The translations under genes were made by a program, and so were the position numbers. From the NCBI GenBank assembly GCA_937907455.1, contig CALESQ010000001.1, positions 1 to 55,589 of the forward strand: a stretch of DNA of 55,589 nucleotides. The letters are read 5' to 3'. This DNA is from an uncultured Caldilineales bacterium. GTDB taxonomy: Bacteria > Chloroflexota > Anaerolineae > JAAEKA01. Below, one piece after another: positions 46,547-54,686 of this stretch (position 1 is the first letter of the stretch; each line of letters starts with the position of its first letter). The notes beneath the pieces were generated by a model. That model was not told the DNA's origin. It was given only the letters and a program-made list of their open reading frames with translations, and searched no databases.

Positions 46547-47859
46547 TTCGGCAGGATCGTGTGAATCAGCGGTTGAGGTGTTACCCGTTCGGCGCTGATG
46601 ACATAAGCCGCTTCCACCAGGGCGCGCGCCTCGGCCAGTCGTGCCGCATCGTTGGCATGGATGTGGCACAGCGGTTGGCCCGCCTGCACGGCATCACCTA
46701 CCTTGGCGGCGAGTACAAGGCCCACCGCGTAATCAATGGCCTCGCCTTTTTTCTGGCGTCCGCCACCCAGCGCCACCGAGGCCAGGCCGATCTGGTCGGC
46801 ATGCACCGCGTTGACCCAGCCATCTGCCGGTGCCGGGACAGCCTCCACCAGCGTGGCAGCAGGCAGCAAATCGGGGTTGTCAATCATACCCGCGTCGCCG
46901 CCCTGAGCCTGCACCAGTTGGCGCAGTTTCTGCCAGGCTTCACCGTTGGCCAGTTGACCGCGGGCCAGCGCCTGCAATTCGCTGCGGCTGCCCGCGCGCC
47001 CGCCCAGGCGCAGCATCTCGCCTGCCAGCGTCACCACTACCTCGGTAAGGTCTGCCGGACCTTGATTGCGCAGGGTGGCTATGGCCTCTTTCAATTCCAG
47101 CGCATTGCCCACCGCCAACCCAAGCGGCTGTTCCATGTCGCTGATCACCGCGGCCATACGTCGGCCGGCGTTCTGACCGATTTCCACCATCAGTTGGGCC
47201 AGATGGGTGGCATCAGAGAGCGTGGTCATAAACGCCCCGCGGCCTACCTTCACATCCAGCACAATAGCATCAGCGCCGGAAGCCAGCTTTTTCGACATGA
47301 TCGAGGAGGCAATCAGCGGCAGCACCGGCACAGTACCGGTGACATCGCGCAGCGCGTACAGCTTGCCATCTGCCGGGGCCAGATCGGCGGTTTGGCTGCT
47401 GATGACAATGCCGATTTCAGCCAACTGGCGCACAAACTGCTGGTTGTCTACATCCACGCTGAAACCGCGAATGCTTTCCAGCTTATCAATGGTGCCGCCA
47501 GAGAAGCCCAGCCCGCGCCCGCTCAGCTTGCCTACCGGCAGCCCCAGGCTGGCAACCACCGGGCCTACGGCCAACGTCGCTTTGTCGCCCACACCGCCGG
47601 TAGAATGCTTATCCACAATCACCGCACCAGGCGGGAAAAGTGCCCGCGGGTCAAGCTCTTCGCCAGAATGCAGGATGGCCAGGGTGAGCGCAGTCGCTTC
47701 GGCATCGGTCATGCCCTGAAAATAAACAGCCATCGCCCAGGCCGCGGCCTGATAGTCCGGAATACTGCCGTTGGCATAGCCCCGGATGAAGAAATCAATC
47801 TCTTCGTTGCTCAATGTAGCGCCATCGCGCTTGCGTACAATGATATCTACTGCTCTCAT
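46543..47859 (-). CDS. pdp: Pyrimidine-nucleoside phosphorylase
   Basis: The 438-residue family-2 nucleoside phosphorylase cleaves uridine/thymidine-type nucleosides with phosphate. Phosphate-site motif VDKHSTGGVGDKATLAVGP, then LSGRGLGFSGGTIDKLESI, the Lys-rich SSIMSKKLASGADAIVLDVKVGRGAF, and a C-terminal barrel-sandwich domain (PADGWVNAV...GRQKKGEAIDYAVG). The specificity (uridine and thymidine versus thymidine only) cannot be settled here. First gene of pdp-rpiA-rpe. GGAG lies 8 nt upstream. A minus-strand TACAAT sits at 47898-47893. Confidence 0.92.
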   Translation of the reverse strand: MRAVDIIVRKRDGATLSNEEIDFFIRGYANGSIPDYQAAAWAMAVYFQGMTDAEATALTLAILHSGEELDPRALFPPGAVIVDKHSTGGVGDKATLAVGPVVASLGLPVGKLSGRGLGFSGGTIDKLESIRGFSVDVDNQQFVRQLAEIGIVISSQTADLAPADGKLYALRDVTGTVPVLPLIASSIMSKKLASGADAIVLDVKVGRGAFMTTLSDATHLAQLMVEIGQNAGRRMAAVISDMEQPLGLAVGNALELKEAIATLRNQGPADLTEVVVTLAGEMLRLGGRAGSRSELQALARGQLANGEAWQKLRQLVQAQGGDAGMIDNPDLLPAATLVEAVPAPADGWVNAVHADQIGLASVALGGGRQKKGEAIDYAVGLVLAAKVGDAVQAGQPLCHIHANDAARLAEARALVEAAYVISAERVTPQPLIHTILPK

Positions 47860-47892
47860 GGCATTGCTCCGTGATCTGAAATTAGGTGGGTT

Positions 47893-47898
47893 ATTGTA
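47893..47898 (-). promoter_or_regulatory. -10 box of the pdp-rpiA-rpe operon
   Basis: TACAAT on the minus strand, 34 nt before the pdp ATG. No strong -35 box at standard distance. Confidence 0.45.
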
Positions 47899-47937
47899 CC
47901 ATGAACTGCCTGAGATTAGTAGATTGTCAGGGCTGCG

Positions 47938-47946
47938 TGCTATAAT
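47938..47946 (+). promoter_or_regulatory. Extended -10 of the glycan cassette, leaderless
   Basis: TGCTATAAT, with TATAAT at 47941-47946 and the ATG at 47955 just 8 nt later. The -35 is poor (TTAGTA region), consistent with an extended -10 promoter. Confidence 0.55.
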
Positions 47947-47954
47947 TTCAGCCT

Positions 47955-49073
47955 ATGCTGATCGGAATTGATGCCAGCCGCGCCATTGCAACCCAACGTA
48001 CCGGCACCGAAACCTACTCCTGGCACATCATCCGCCATTTGCTGCAACAGAGCGGGCCGCGCTTTCGTCTTTATAGCCCGCATTCGCTGCCGGTGGGGCT
48101 GCTGGCTGATAGTCGCGCCGCGGTAGAGACACGCACGATCCCTTGGCCGCGGCTGTGGACACACGTTCGACTAAGCGCCGAGATGCTGCACCGTCCCCCC
48201 GATGTACTCTTTGTGCCTGCGCATGTGTTGCCGCTGCTGCCGCCTCAGCATAGCGTTGTCACCATACACGACCTGGGCTATCACTATTTTCCTGAAACCC
48301 ATACCCCGGCCGCGCGACGCTATCTGGAACTCAGTACCCGTTGGAGCGCGCAGCGCGCCACCGCACTCCTTGCCGACTCACACGCCACCAAAGCCGATTT
48401 GTTGCGTTTCACCCGTGCCCGGCCAGAGCATGTTCATGTAGTGTATCTGGGGCGCGACGAAACCCTGACCCCAGTGCAGGATGAACAGCAAATCGCTGCA
48501 GTGCGTCAGCGGCTGGCTCTGCCGTCTCGCTACATCCTTTACGTGGGCACGCTGCACCCGCGCAAAAACCTTGTGCGTCTTGTTGAGGCGTTCGCGCCGG
48601 TTCATGCCCGTCATCCTGACGTGCATTTGGTGCTCGCCGGCAAGCGCGGCTGGCTGGATGAACCAATCAGTCATTGTGTGCAAGCGCTGGGTCTGACCGC
48701 AGCCGTGCATTTTCCCGGCTTTGTGGCCCAAGCCGATCTGCCCGCCCTGTTCAGCGGCGCAACCTGTTTCGCCTTTCCCTCGCTGCACGAAGGTTTTGGC
48801 TTTCCCGTGCTTGAGGCTCAGGCGTGCGGCGCACCGGTGCTGACCGCTAACACATCGTCTTTGCCAGAAGTCGCCGGTGACGCTGCTTTGCTGGTGGATC
48901 CGCTGGATCAACACGCCATCAGCGCGGGCCTGCTGCATCTGCTGCAGGATGAGAGCTTGCGGGCGCGGCTGCGCCTTGCAGGGTTCAGCAACATTCACCG
49001 CTTTTCGTGGCAACAATGTGCTGCCGAGACGCTGGCCGTGCTGCAATACGCGGCGACCCAGCCCAAATCCTGA
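47955..49073 (+). CDS. Glycosyltransferase family 4
   Basis: 372 residues, GT-B fold. N-terminal Rossmann domain starting MLIGIDASRAIATQRTGTETYSW. The interdomain/donor region has YILYVGTLHPRKNL and FPSLHEGFGFPVLEAQACGAPVL, the E-x7-E-type motif of GT4 retaining enzymes. Probably transfers mannose- or glucose-like sugars during surface glycan assembly. First gene of a six-gene surface cassette; the next start is 58 nt away. Confidence 0.9.
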   Translation: MLIGIDASRAIATQRTGTETYSWHIIRHLLQQSGPRFRLYSPHSLPVGLLADSRAAVETRTIPWPRLWTHVRLSAEMLHRPPDVLFVPAHVLPLLPPQHSVVTIHDLGYHYFPETHTPAARRYLELSTRWSAQRATALLADSHATKADLLRFTRARPEHVHVVYLGRDETLTPVQDEQQIAAVRQRLALPSRYILYVGTLHPRKNLVRLVEAFAPVHARHPDVHLVLAGKRGWLDEPISHCVQALGLTAAVHFPGFVAQADLPALFSGATCFAFPSLHEGFGFPVLEAQACGAPVLTANTSSLPEVAGDAALLVDPLDQHAISAGLLHLLQDESLRARLRLAGFSNIHRFSWQQCAAETLAVLQYAATQPKS

Positions 49074-49131
49074 GCAGTGCTTGCCAGCTTTCCTTTCGTG
49101 TCTTGCGCCACCTGTCCGGTGACATGAAGCC

Positions 49132-50217
49132 ATGACCACTCTTCACCGCATCCTTGTTATCAAGTTGGCTGACATTGGCGACCTGCTCACGGCCACACCG
49201 GCGCTGCGCGCCCTGCGTTTTAGCTTGCCCGAAACTCGGCTGGAGCTGCTAACCACACCGGCGGCAGCCGCGGTGCTGCCCTCCGGTCTGGCTGATACCG
49301 TGCTTACCGCGCCGCGCAATCTGGTGCGTGGGCCAGCCGATCTGGCGGCCGCCTATCGCCTGCTGAACCACCTGCGTCGGACGCGCTACGAGGCTGTGCT
49401 GCTGTTGCATCACCTGACGCTGGGCGCAGGTGCGGCTAAATATCGTCTGCTTGCCGCGCTCACCGGCGCGCCGCTGCGCGTTGGGCTGGACAACGGCCGC
49501 GGCGCCTGGCTGACGCATCGCGTAGCCGATGAAGGCTTTGGCGCCCAGCACGAAGTGCGCTGGGCGCTGGAGGTCGCGGCACAGTTGGGCGCTCGTCTGC
49601 CGGCTGATGATGCGGCCGCGCTGCAAGCCGCAGCCGATTTTCCTGCGGCTGCGGCTCTGGTGCAGCAGGCTTTTCCTGATCCCTCTGCACCGCGCGTGGC
49701 TATTCATCCCGGTTCCGGCGGCTATGCTCCGGCCCGGCGTTGGGATGCCGCACACTGGGCGGCACTGGCCGATGCCCTGGTGCAACGCTATGGCGCTCAA
49801 ATTGCTCTGGTAGGCACTTCAGGTGATGGCAGCGATGCCGTAGCCGCGCTGATGCAGCATCCCGTAGCCAATCTGGCCGGGCAAAGCACCCTGCCCGCCC
49901 TGGCTGCTCTGCTGGCGCAGTGTCATTTGTTTATCGGCGCCGACTCCGGTGTGATGCATCTGGCTGCGGCTGCGGCTGTGCCCGTGGTGGCGCTGTTCGG
50001 CCCTACCAACCCGCTGGCCTGGGGGCCGTGGGCTCCGCTCAGTCAGGCGCGTGTGGTGCGCCTGGGCCTGCGCTGCTCGCCGTGCAGCTATGTGGGTCAC
50101 AGCGTGGGCGCACGCAACGGCTGTTGGCATCGTTCCTGTCTGGCTGAGTTGCAGCCCCACCAGGTGCTACAGGCCGTGGCCGAAATCGCACCATTCTCCT
50201 CTATGAAACAGCCATGA
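49132..50217 (+). CDS. Glycosyltransferase family 9 (heptosyltransferase-like)
   Basis: 361 residues of GT9 type: RILVIKLADIGDLLTATPALRALR at the N-terminus, PRVAIHPGSGG (donor domain start), and GADSGVMHLAAAAAVPVVALFGPTNPLAWGPW, the sugar-nucleotide motif. GT9 enzymes of LPS producers add heptose from ADP-heptose. The kinase and nucleotidyltransferase of that pathway type follow in this operon, so an ADP-heptose donor is plausible. Four-base overlap with the next gene. Confidence 0.9.
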   Translation: MTTLHRILVIKLADIGDLLTATPALRALRFSLPETRLELLTTPAAAAVLPSGLADTVLTAPRNLVRGPADLAAAYRLLNHLRRTRYEAVLLLHHLTLGAGAAKYRLLAALTGAPLRVGLDNGRGAWLTHRVADEGFGAQHEVRWALEVAAQLGARLPADDAAALQAAADFPAAAALVQQAFPDPSAPRVAIHPGSGGYAPARRWDAAHWAALADALVQRYGAQIALVGTSGDGSDAVAALMQHPVANLAGQSTLPALAALLAQCHLFIGADSGVMHLAAAAAVPVVALFGPTNPLAWGPWAPLSQARVVRLGLRCSPCSYVGHSVGARNGCWHRSCLAELQPHQVLQAVAEIAPFSSMKQP

Positions 50218-50969
50218 GTTACCTTGTATCGGTGGTTGACATTCTCGGTGTGCCGGTGGCCGCCGTCACCTATGCGCAAACCCTCGCCCTGATCGCCACC
50301 TGGATCAAACAGCGTGGCCCGCATCAGATCGCCACAGTCAACCCGGAATTCGTGATGATTGCCCAGCACGACACCGCGTTCATGGCTGTACTGCGCGCGG
50401 CCGATCTCTGCGCCCCGGATGGCGTGGGGTTGCTGTGGGCCGCGCGCCGTCTGGGCCAGCACCTGCCGGAGCGTGTCACCGGCTCTGATTTGCTGCCGTT
50501 GCTGGCTGAGCGCGCTGCGATCGAGGGGTGGCGGCTGTTCTTTTTGGGTGCAGCGCCCGGTGTAGCTGAGCGCACAGCGGCCTTGTTGCAAACCCGGTAT
50601 CCCGCGCTGCAAATCGCCGGTGTGTATGGCGGCTCGCCAACTGCGGACGAGGCTCCGGCGCTGGTGGAGCGCATCACCGCAGCCACACCGGATGTGCTTT
50701 TTGTGGCGTATGGTGCGCCTGCTCAGGATCTGTGGATTGCCCGCTACCGCGATCAACTCGCTGTGCCGGTGATGATTGGCGTGGGTGGTGCCTTCGATCA
50801 TCTGGTGGGAGTGCGTCGCCGTGCGCCGCTTTGGGTGCAACGCCTGCGCGCTGAATGGCTATTTCGCTTGATCACGCAGCCGTGGCGCTGGCGGCGGCAA
50901 CTGGCCCTGCCGCGCTTTGTGTGGGCCGTTCTGGCCGCGGCGCCACGAAAGAAACGAGCAGCTTCATGA
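50214..50969 (+). CDS. WecG/TagA/CpsF-family glycosyltransferase
   Basis: 251 residues, GT26. Motifs: TVNPEFVMIAQHD, RVTGSDLLPLLAE, WRLFFLGAAPGVAE, VLFVAYGAPAQDLWI and GVGGAFDHLVGVRRRAP, ending with the basic amphipathic WLFRLITQPWRWRRQL. Family members transfer N-acetylmannosamine(uronic acid) or glucose to lipid-linked intermediates on the inner membrane face. Starts and ends with ATGA overlaps (50214-50217, 50966-50969), so it is tightly coupled to both neighbours. Confidence 0.93.
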   Translation: MSYLVSVVDILGVPVAAVTYAQTLALIATWIKQRGPHQIATVNPEFVMIAQHDTAFMAVLRAADLCAPDGVGLLWAARRLGQHLPERVTGSDLLPLLAERAAIEGWRLFFLGAAPGVAERTAALLQTRYPALQIAGVYGGSPTADEAPALVERITAATPDVLFVAYGAPAQDLWIARYRDQLAVPVMIGVGGAFDHLVGVRRRAPLWVQRLRAEWLFRLITQPWRWRRQLALPRFVWAVLAAAPRKKRAAS

Positions 50970-51952
50970 AGCAGCCATCCGTCTCGCTGCTGGCCGGTCA
51001 TCGTGTGCTGGTGGCTGGCGATATGTTTTTGGATGAATATTGGATTGGCCGTGCCGTGCGCCTCAGCCGTGAGGCGCCGGTACCGGTGCTGGAACGTACT
51101 CATAGCTTTGCTCTGCCCGGCGGGGCCTGCAATCCCGCGCACAATCTCAGCGCGCTGGGCAGCCAGGCAGTGATGCTTGGCGTGGTCGGTGACGATGCCG
51201 CGGGCCGGCAATTGCTGGCTTTGCTGGAACACGCTGGTGTGGCCACCGATGGCGTTATCAGCGACAGCAGCCGGCCTACCACGACTAAAACGCGCCTGGT
51301 AGCGGAAAGCGTACTGCGTGTGCCGCAGCATGTGGCCCGCATGGATGCCATCGCCCGCGAGCCGCTTGATGCTGCCACTGAGCAGGCTTTGTTGGCGCGG
51401 CTGGATGCGCTGGCCCCTGCCTGCGCTGCGCTGCTGCTTTCTCATTACCGCGGCGGTGTGGTGACGGCCGCGCTGGCCGCGCGGGTGCGTATGCTGGCTA
51501 CTCGACATAACGCGATCGCCGTGGCCGACGCTCAGGCAGATTTGCCTCGCTTTCGCGGCTTTGATCTGGTGAAGTGCAACCGCGCCGAGGCCGAGGCAGA
51601 AATAGGTATGGCGTTGGTGCATGACAACGACTTTGAGCGAGCTTTACATCAATTGGCCGCACAGCTTGATGTGGGCTGCCTGGCTATCACCCGCGGCGCT
51701 GAGGGTATGTCGTTGCGTACCGCGGCGGGCAGTGTGTTGCACAGCCCGGCTGTCTCTGCTGGTGAGATCTATGATGTAGTCGGCGCCGGGGATACGGTGG
51801 TGGCCGTGCTGACGCTGGCACTGCTGGCCGGTTTACCGCTGGCTACCGCCGCGGCCTGGGCGAATGCGGCCGCGGGTCTGGCTGTGCGCAAGCTGGGCAA
51901 CGCGGTGATAACACCAGAGCAGTTGCAGGACGCGTTGACTCACGGCAGTTGA
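50966..51952 (+). CDS. HldE/RfaE domain-I type sugar kinase (PfkB family)
   Basis: 328 residues from ATG 50966 (ATGA overlap). PfkB/ribokinase fold resembling the N-terminal kinase half of HldE: VLVAGDMFLDEYWIGRAVRLSREAPVPVLE, PGGACNPAHNLSALG, and the anion-hole/catalytic motif EIYDVVGAGDTVVAVL. The family phosphorylates heptose 7-phosphate at C1. E. coli joins this to the nucleotidyltransferase in one chain. Here the second activity is a separate gene 140 nt downstream. Confidence 0.9.
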   Translation: MKQPSVSLLAGHRVLVAGDMFLDEYWIGRAVRLSREAPVPVLERTHSFALPGGACNPAHNLSALGSQAVMLGVVGDDAAGRQLLALLEHAGVATDGVISDSSRPTTTKTRLVAESVLRVPQHVARMDAIAREPLDAATEQALLARLDALAPACAALLLSHYRGGVVTAALAARVRMLATRHNAIAVADAQADLPRFRGFDLVKCNRAEAEAEIGMALVHDNDFERALHQLAAQLDVGCLAITRGAEGMSLRTAAGSVLHSPAVSAGEIYDVVGAGDTVVAVLTLALLAGLPLATAAAWANAAAGLAVRKLGNAVITPEQLQDALTHGS

Positions 51953-51990
51953 GCTTTTTCGGTGATTCGAAATCTCCGGGAAACGGCACG

Positions 51991-52008
51991 CAGGCCCCTC
52001 AGGGCCTG
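51991..52008 (+). promoter_or_regulatory. Hairpin between the kinase and nucleotidyltransferase genes
   Basis: CAGGCCC (51991-51997), CTCA loop, GGGCCTG (52002-52008), within a 140-nt gap that interrupts an otherwise overlapping operon. No T-run. It could be a processing or mRNA-stability element. Confidence 0.35.
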
Positions 52009-52092
52009 GCGGAATTTTCCAGCGGCTGAGGCCGTTTGGTGCTGTCAGGCGGTGAATTCCATTCGCTGAGCAACCTGACCCGAGCTACACCT

Positions 52093-52584
52093 ATGACATC
52101 TTTTGCATCAACTGGTCAACAACTCGCTTTGGCTGAGGCCGCCGCCTGGGCTGCCATGCAGCGCCAGGCAGGTCACACCGTGGTGTTTACCAACGGCTGT
52201 TTTGATTTGCTGCACCGCGGGCATGTAGATTACCTGCAACGCGCCCGCGCCCTGGGCGATGTCCTGATGATCGGTTTGAACAGCGATCTTTCGGTGCATC
52301 GCTTGAAGGGCAGCGGTCGGCCCATCCTGCCTGAGGCTGAGCGTGCCGCCGTGTTGGCCGCACTGCGTTCGGTAGACGTGGTGACGATCTTTGCCGAACC
52401 GACTGCAACGGCCTTGATCGCGGCTGTCAGGCCGGCCATCTACGTCAAGGGGAGCGACTGGGGCGGTGCCGAGCGCGTGCCTCCCGAGGCCGCCGAGGTG
52501 CAACGTTACGGCGGTATGGTGCATTACCTGCCCTATCTGCCGGGGCGCAGCACCAGCCAGATCATCGCCCAAATCCGAAGTTAA
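52093..52584 (+). CDS. HldE/RfaE domain-II type nucleotidyltransferase
   Basis: 163 residues from ATG 52093 (52036 also possible; neither has a clear SD). Cytidylyltransferase-like fold: VVFTNGCFDLLHRGHVDYLQRARALGD (the HxGH signature appears as HRGH), LNSDLSVHRLKGSGRPI, YVKGSDWGG and the C-terminal PGRSTSQIIAQI. It would adenylylate heptose 1-phosphate to ADP-heptose. The gap to murJ is 4 nt. Donor sugar identity is inferred from the family. Confidence 0.9.
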   Translation: MTSFASTGQQLALAEAAAWAAMQRQAGHTVVFTNGCFDLLHRGHVDYLQRARALGDVLMIGLNSDLSVHRLKGSGRPILPEAERAAVLAALRSVDVVTIFAEPTATALIAAVRPAIYVKGSDWGGAERVPPEAAEVQRYGGMVHYLPYLPGRSTSQIIAQIRS

Positions 52585-52588
52585 CCCC

Positions 52589-54175
52589 ATGCAACCTGCT
52601 GTTGATGACATGACTTTGCCCGAGGCCGCAGGGCCTGCGCCGTCGTTGGCGCGTTCCACCAGCATTATCGCGCTTGGCAACATTGCCAGCCGCACGCTGG
52701 GGCTGGTGCGCGAGACCACCATTACCTATTTCTTTGGCGCTACCGGTCTGGCTAGTGCCTTTCAGGCAGCCAGCACCATCCCCACGATGATTTTTGATCT
52801 GCTGACGGGTGGCGTGTTGAGCGCGGCGCTGGTGCCGGTGTTCAGCGACTACGCGCGTCCGCAGCGCCGTGCTGAGTTCGGCCAAGTGGTGGGCGCAGTG
52901 GCAGCGCTGCTTACTGTGCTGGTGAGCAGTTTAATGCTCGCTGTGCTGCTTTGGGCTGATCCCCTGGCACGGTTGATTGCTGGTGGCCTGCGTCCTGAGC
53001 TGCTGGCTGTCACCGCAGCCATGATGCGCATTATGATGCCTGCGGTGTGGTTTCTGGCTATGGCAGGGGTCGCCACCGGGGCTTTGTACGCTTTGCAACG
53101 GTTTACCTTTCCTGCCTTTGCCGCGGCGGTTTACAATCTGGGCATCATTGTGGCTGCCTGGTTATGGCATGCCCGGCTGGGCATCAAGGCGCTGGCGCTG
53201 GGAGTGTTGTTGGGTGGCATCTTCCAGTTGGCCTTGCAGGGGCCTGATCTTTGGCGTGCCCGTGTGCGGCTGCGGTTTGGCTTGCATCATCCGGCCCTGC
53301 GGCGCATCTGGCGGCTCTATCTGCCTATTCTGGGGGGGCTGCTGATCAGCCAGGTGCAGGTAATCATTGATCGTCGTCTGGCTTCTTTTACAGGCGAGCA
53401 AAGCCTGGCCTGGATGCGCAATGCCACCACGCTGTTTCAATTGCCGCACGGCTTGATCGCTGTGGCTATCAGTTTGGCTGCCTTGCCCTCGCTGGCGCAA
53501 TTTTATGCAGCCCGCGACGAAAAAAGCTTTCAGCACACGCTGGGCCGCGGACTGCGCACCGTTTTGCTGCTCATCATGCCGGCCACCGTGGGCCTGTATG
53601 TGCTGGGCGAACCGATTGTGCAACTGCTTTTCCAACGCGGTGCTTTTTTGCCCGCAGACACTGTGGCAGTGACCAGGGCGCTCAATTTGTATCTGTTGGG
53701 ATTGATCCCGGCTTCACTAGACTGGCTGCTGAACTACACTTTCTACGCCCGCAATGACACTTTGACTCCCGCACTGGTTGGGGTTATTTCGGTGTTGATC
53801 TATCTGGCTGCGGCGTTGCTGCTGGTGCGACCGCTGGGCTATCTGGGACTGGTATTGGCTGATTCGCTCAAGCATACCGGCCATTTCTTGCTGATGGCCT
53901 GGCTGCTGCGCCGACGGCTGGGCGATTTAGGCGATCTGCGCGGCGGGGTCACGGCGCTACGCACCGCGGCCGCGGCATTGGGTATGGCACTGCTCTTGCT
54001 GTTGTTGCGCCTGGCGCTGCAAGCCTGGTTGCTGGGTGGCTTTGCTGCCAATCTGCTGCTGGTGCTGCTGGCCGCGGCTTTGGGCGGCCTGAGCTACCTG
54101 CTGCTGGCTCGCCGTCTGGGTGTGGAGGAAGCCGGGCTGGTGTTAGGGCGTGTTACACGGCGCTTGCGGCGCTAG
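52589..54175 (+). CDS. murJ: MurJ/MviN-type lipid II flippase
   Basis: 528 residues from ATG 52589, with about 13-14 transmembrane helices. Motifs: ALGNIASRTLGLVRETTITYFFGA, FDLLTGGVLSAALVPVFSDY and the charged loop RNATTLFQLPHGLIAVAISLAALPSLAQF, all characteristic of MurJ (MOP superfamily). It flips lipid-linked peptidoglycan precursor. At the end of a glycosyltransferase operon it could instead flip another lipid-linked glycan. Confidence 0.92.
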   Translation: MQPAVDDMTLPEAAGPAPSLARSTSIIALGNIASRTLGLVRETTITYFFGATGLASAFQAASTIPTMIFDLLTGGVLSAALVPVFSDYARPQRRAEFGQVVGAVAALLTVLVSSLMLAVLLWADPLARLIAGGLRPELLAVTAAMMRIMMPAVWFLAMAGVATGALYALQRFTFPAFAAAVYNLGIIVAAWLWHARLGIKALALGVLLGGIFQLALQGPDLWRARVRLRFGLHHPALRRIWRLYLPILGGLLISQVQVIIDRRLASFTGEQSLAWMRNATTLFQLPHGLIAVAISLAALPSLAQFYAARDEKSFQHTLGRGLRTVLLLIMPATVGLYVLGEPIVQLLFQRGAFLPADTVAVTRALNLYLLGLIPASLDWLLNYTFYARNDTLTPALVGVISVLIYLAAALLLVRPLGYLGLVLADSLKHTGHFLLMAWLLRRRLGDLGDLRGGVTALRTAAAALGMALLLLLLRLALQAWLLGGFAANLLLVLLAAALGGLSYLLLARRLGVEEAGLVLGRVTRRLRR

Positions 54176-54335
54176 TGCCCGCGGCACCTTAACGGACATT
54201 TATCCACTGGGCGCGCAACGATGGCTTTGCATAGAAATGGATAGCGGGCTATGTCCCCTAACCGAGTTGAAGCTGCTGGCAGCGAGAGGAAACCGGCCTG
54301 AGCGAGTTCTGTCTGTTACCTTGAGAGCGCATAAA

Positions 54336-54364
54336 TTGACCGCCAACCTGCTTTGACGTATAAT
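54336..54364 (+). promoter_or_regulatory. Promoter of the small membrane protein gene
   Basis: TTGACC (54336-54341), a 17-bp spacer and TATAAT (54359-54364), near consensus. The stretch 54176-54335 shows no gene or clear structure. Confidence 0.8.
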
Positions 54365-54401
54365 CCTCCCTGTTAATTCTGCTTTCGAGAGGTCTTATCC
54401 C

Positions 54402-54686
54402 ATGGCGAAAAAAGTTCGCAAACCCCGTTCCGCTAATCCTCGTACCTTTGGTCAGGCCAGCACCCTGCCTGCGCAAGTTGCGTCTAATCTCCCGTCCGAG
54501 ACGTCGGTTGCCCGCACGTCCCGCGCGATGGCCGCTCCGTCGCAATCTGCGCGACAGGCGCGCCAGGTTGATCTGCGCGCCGAGTACCCCTATGTACAGC
54601 GCGACCTCGGCAAGCTGCTGTTGGTTGCTGCGGCGATGTTTGCCGTGCTGGTCATACTCAACCTGGTGCTCAACGTCGTTCGCTAG
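54402..54686 (+). CDS. Small basic protein with one C-terminal membrane helix, unknown function
   Basis: 94 residues: a strongly basic, Ser/Ala/Pro-rich, probably disordered N-terminal 58 residues (MAKKVRKPRSANPRT...), an amphipathic DLRAEYPYVQRDL segment, and a single helix LLLVAAAMFAVLVILNLVL close to the C-terminus, so probably tail-anchored with the basic part in the cytoplasm. GAGAGG lies upstream, and a near-consensus promoter and terminator bracket the gene, so it is likely real and well expressed. Not recognised as a known family. Its stop overlaps that of the convergent gene. Confidence 0.75.
   Translation: MAKKVRKPRSANPRTFGQASTLPAQVASNLPSETSVARTSRAMAAPSQSARQARQVDLRAEYPYVQRDLGKLLLVAAAMFAVLVILNLVLNVVR

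Noticed and set aside
46561..47874. 437-residue plus-strand ORF opposite pdp
   Set aside because: Shadow of pdp. The composition is Gln/His/Arg-rich and there is no start signal.
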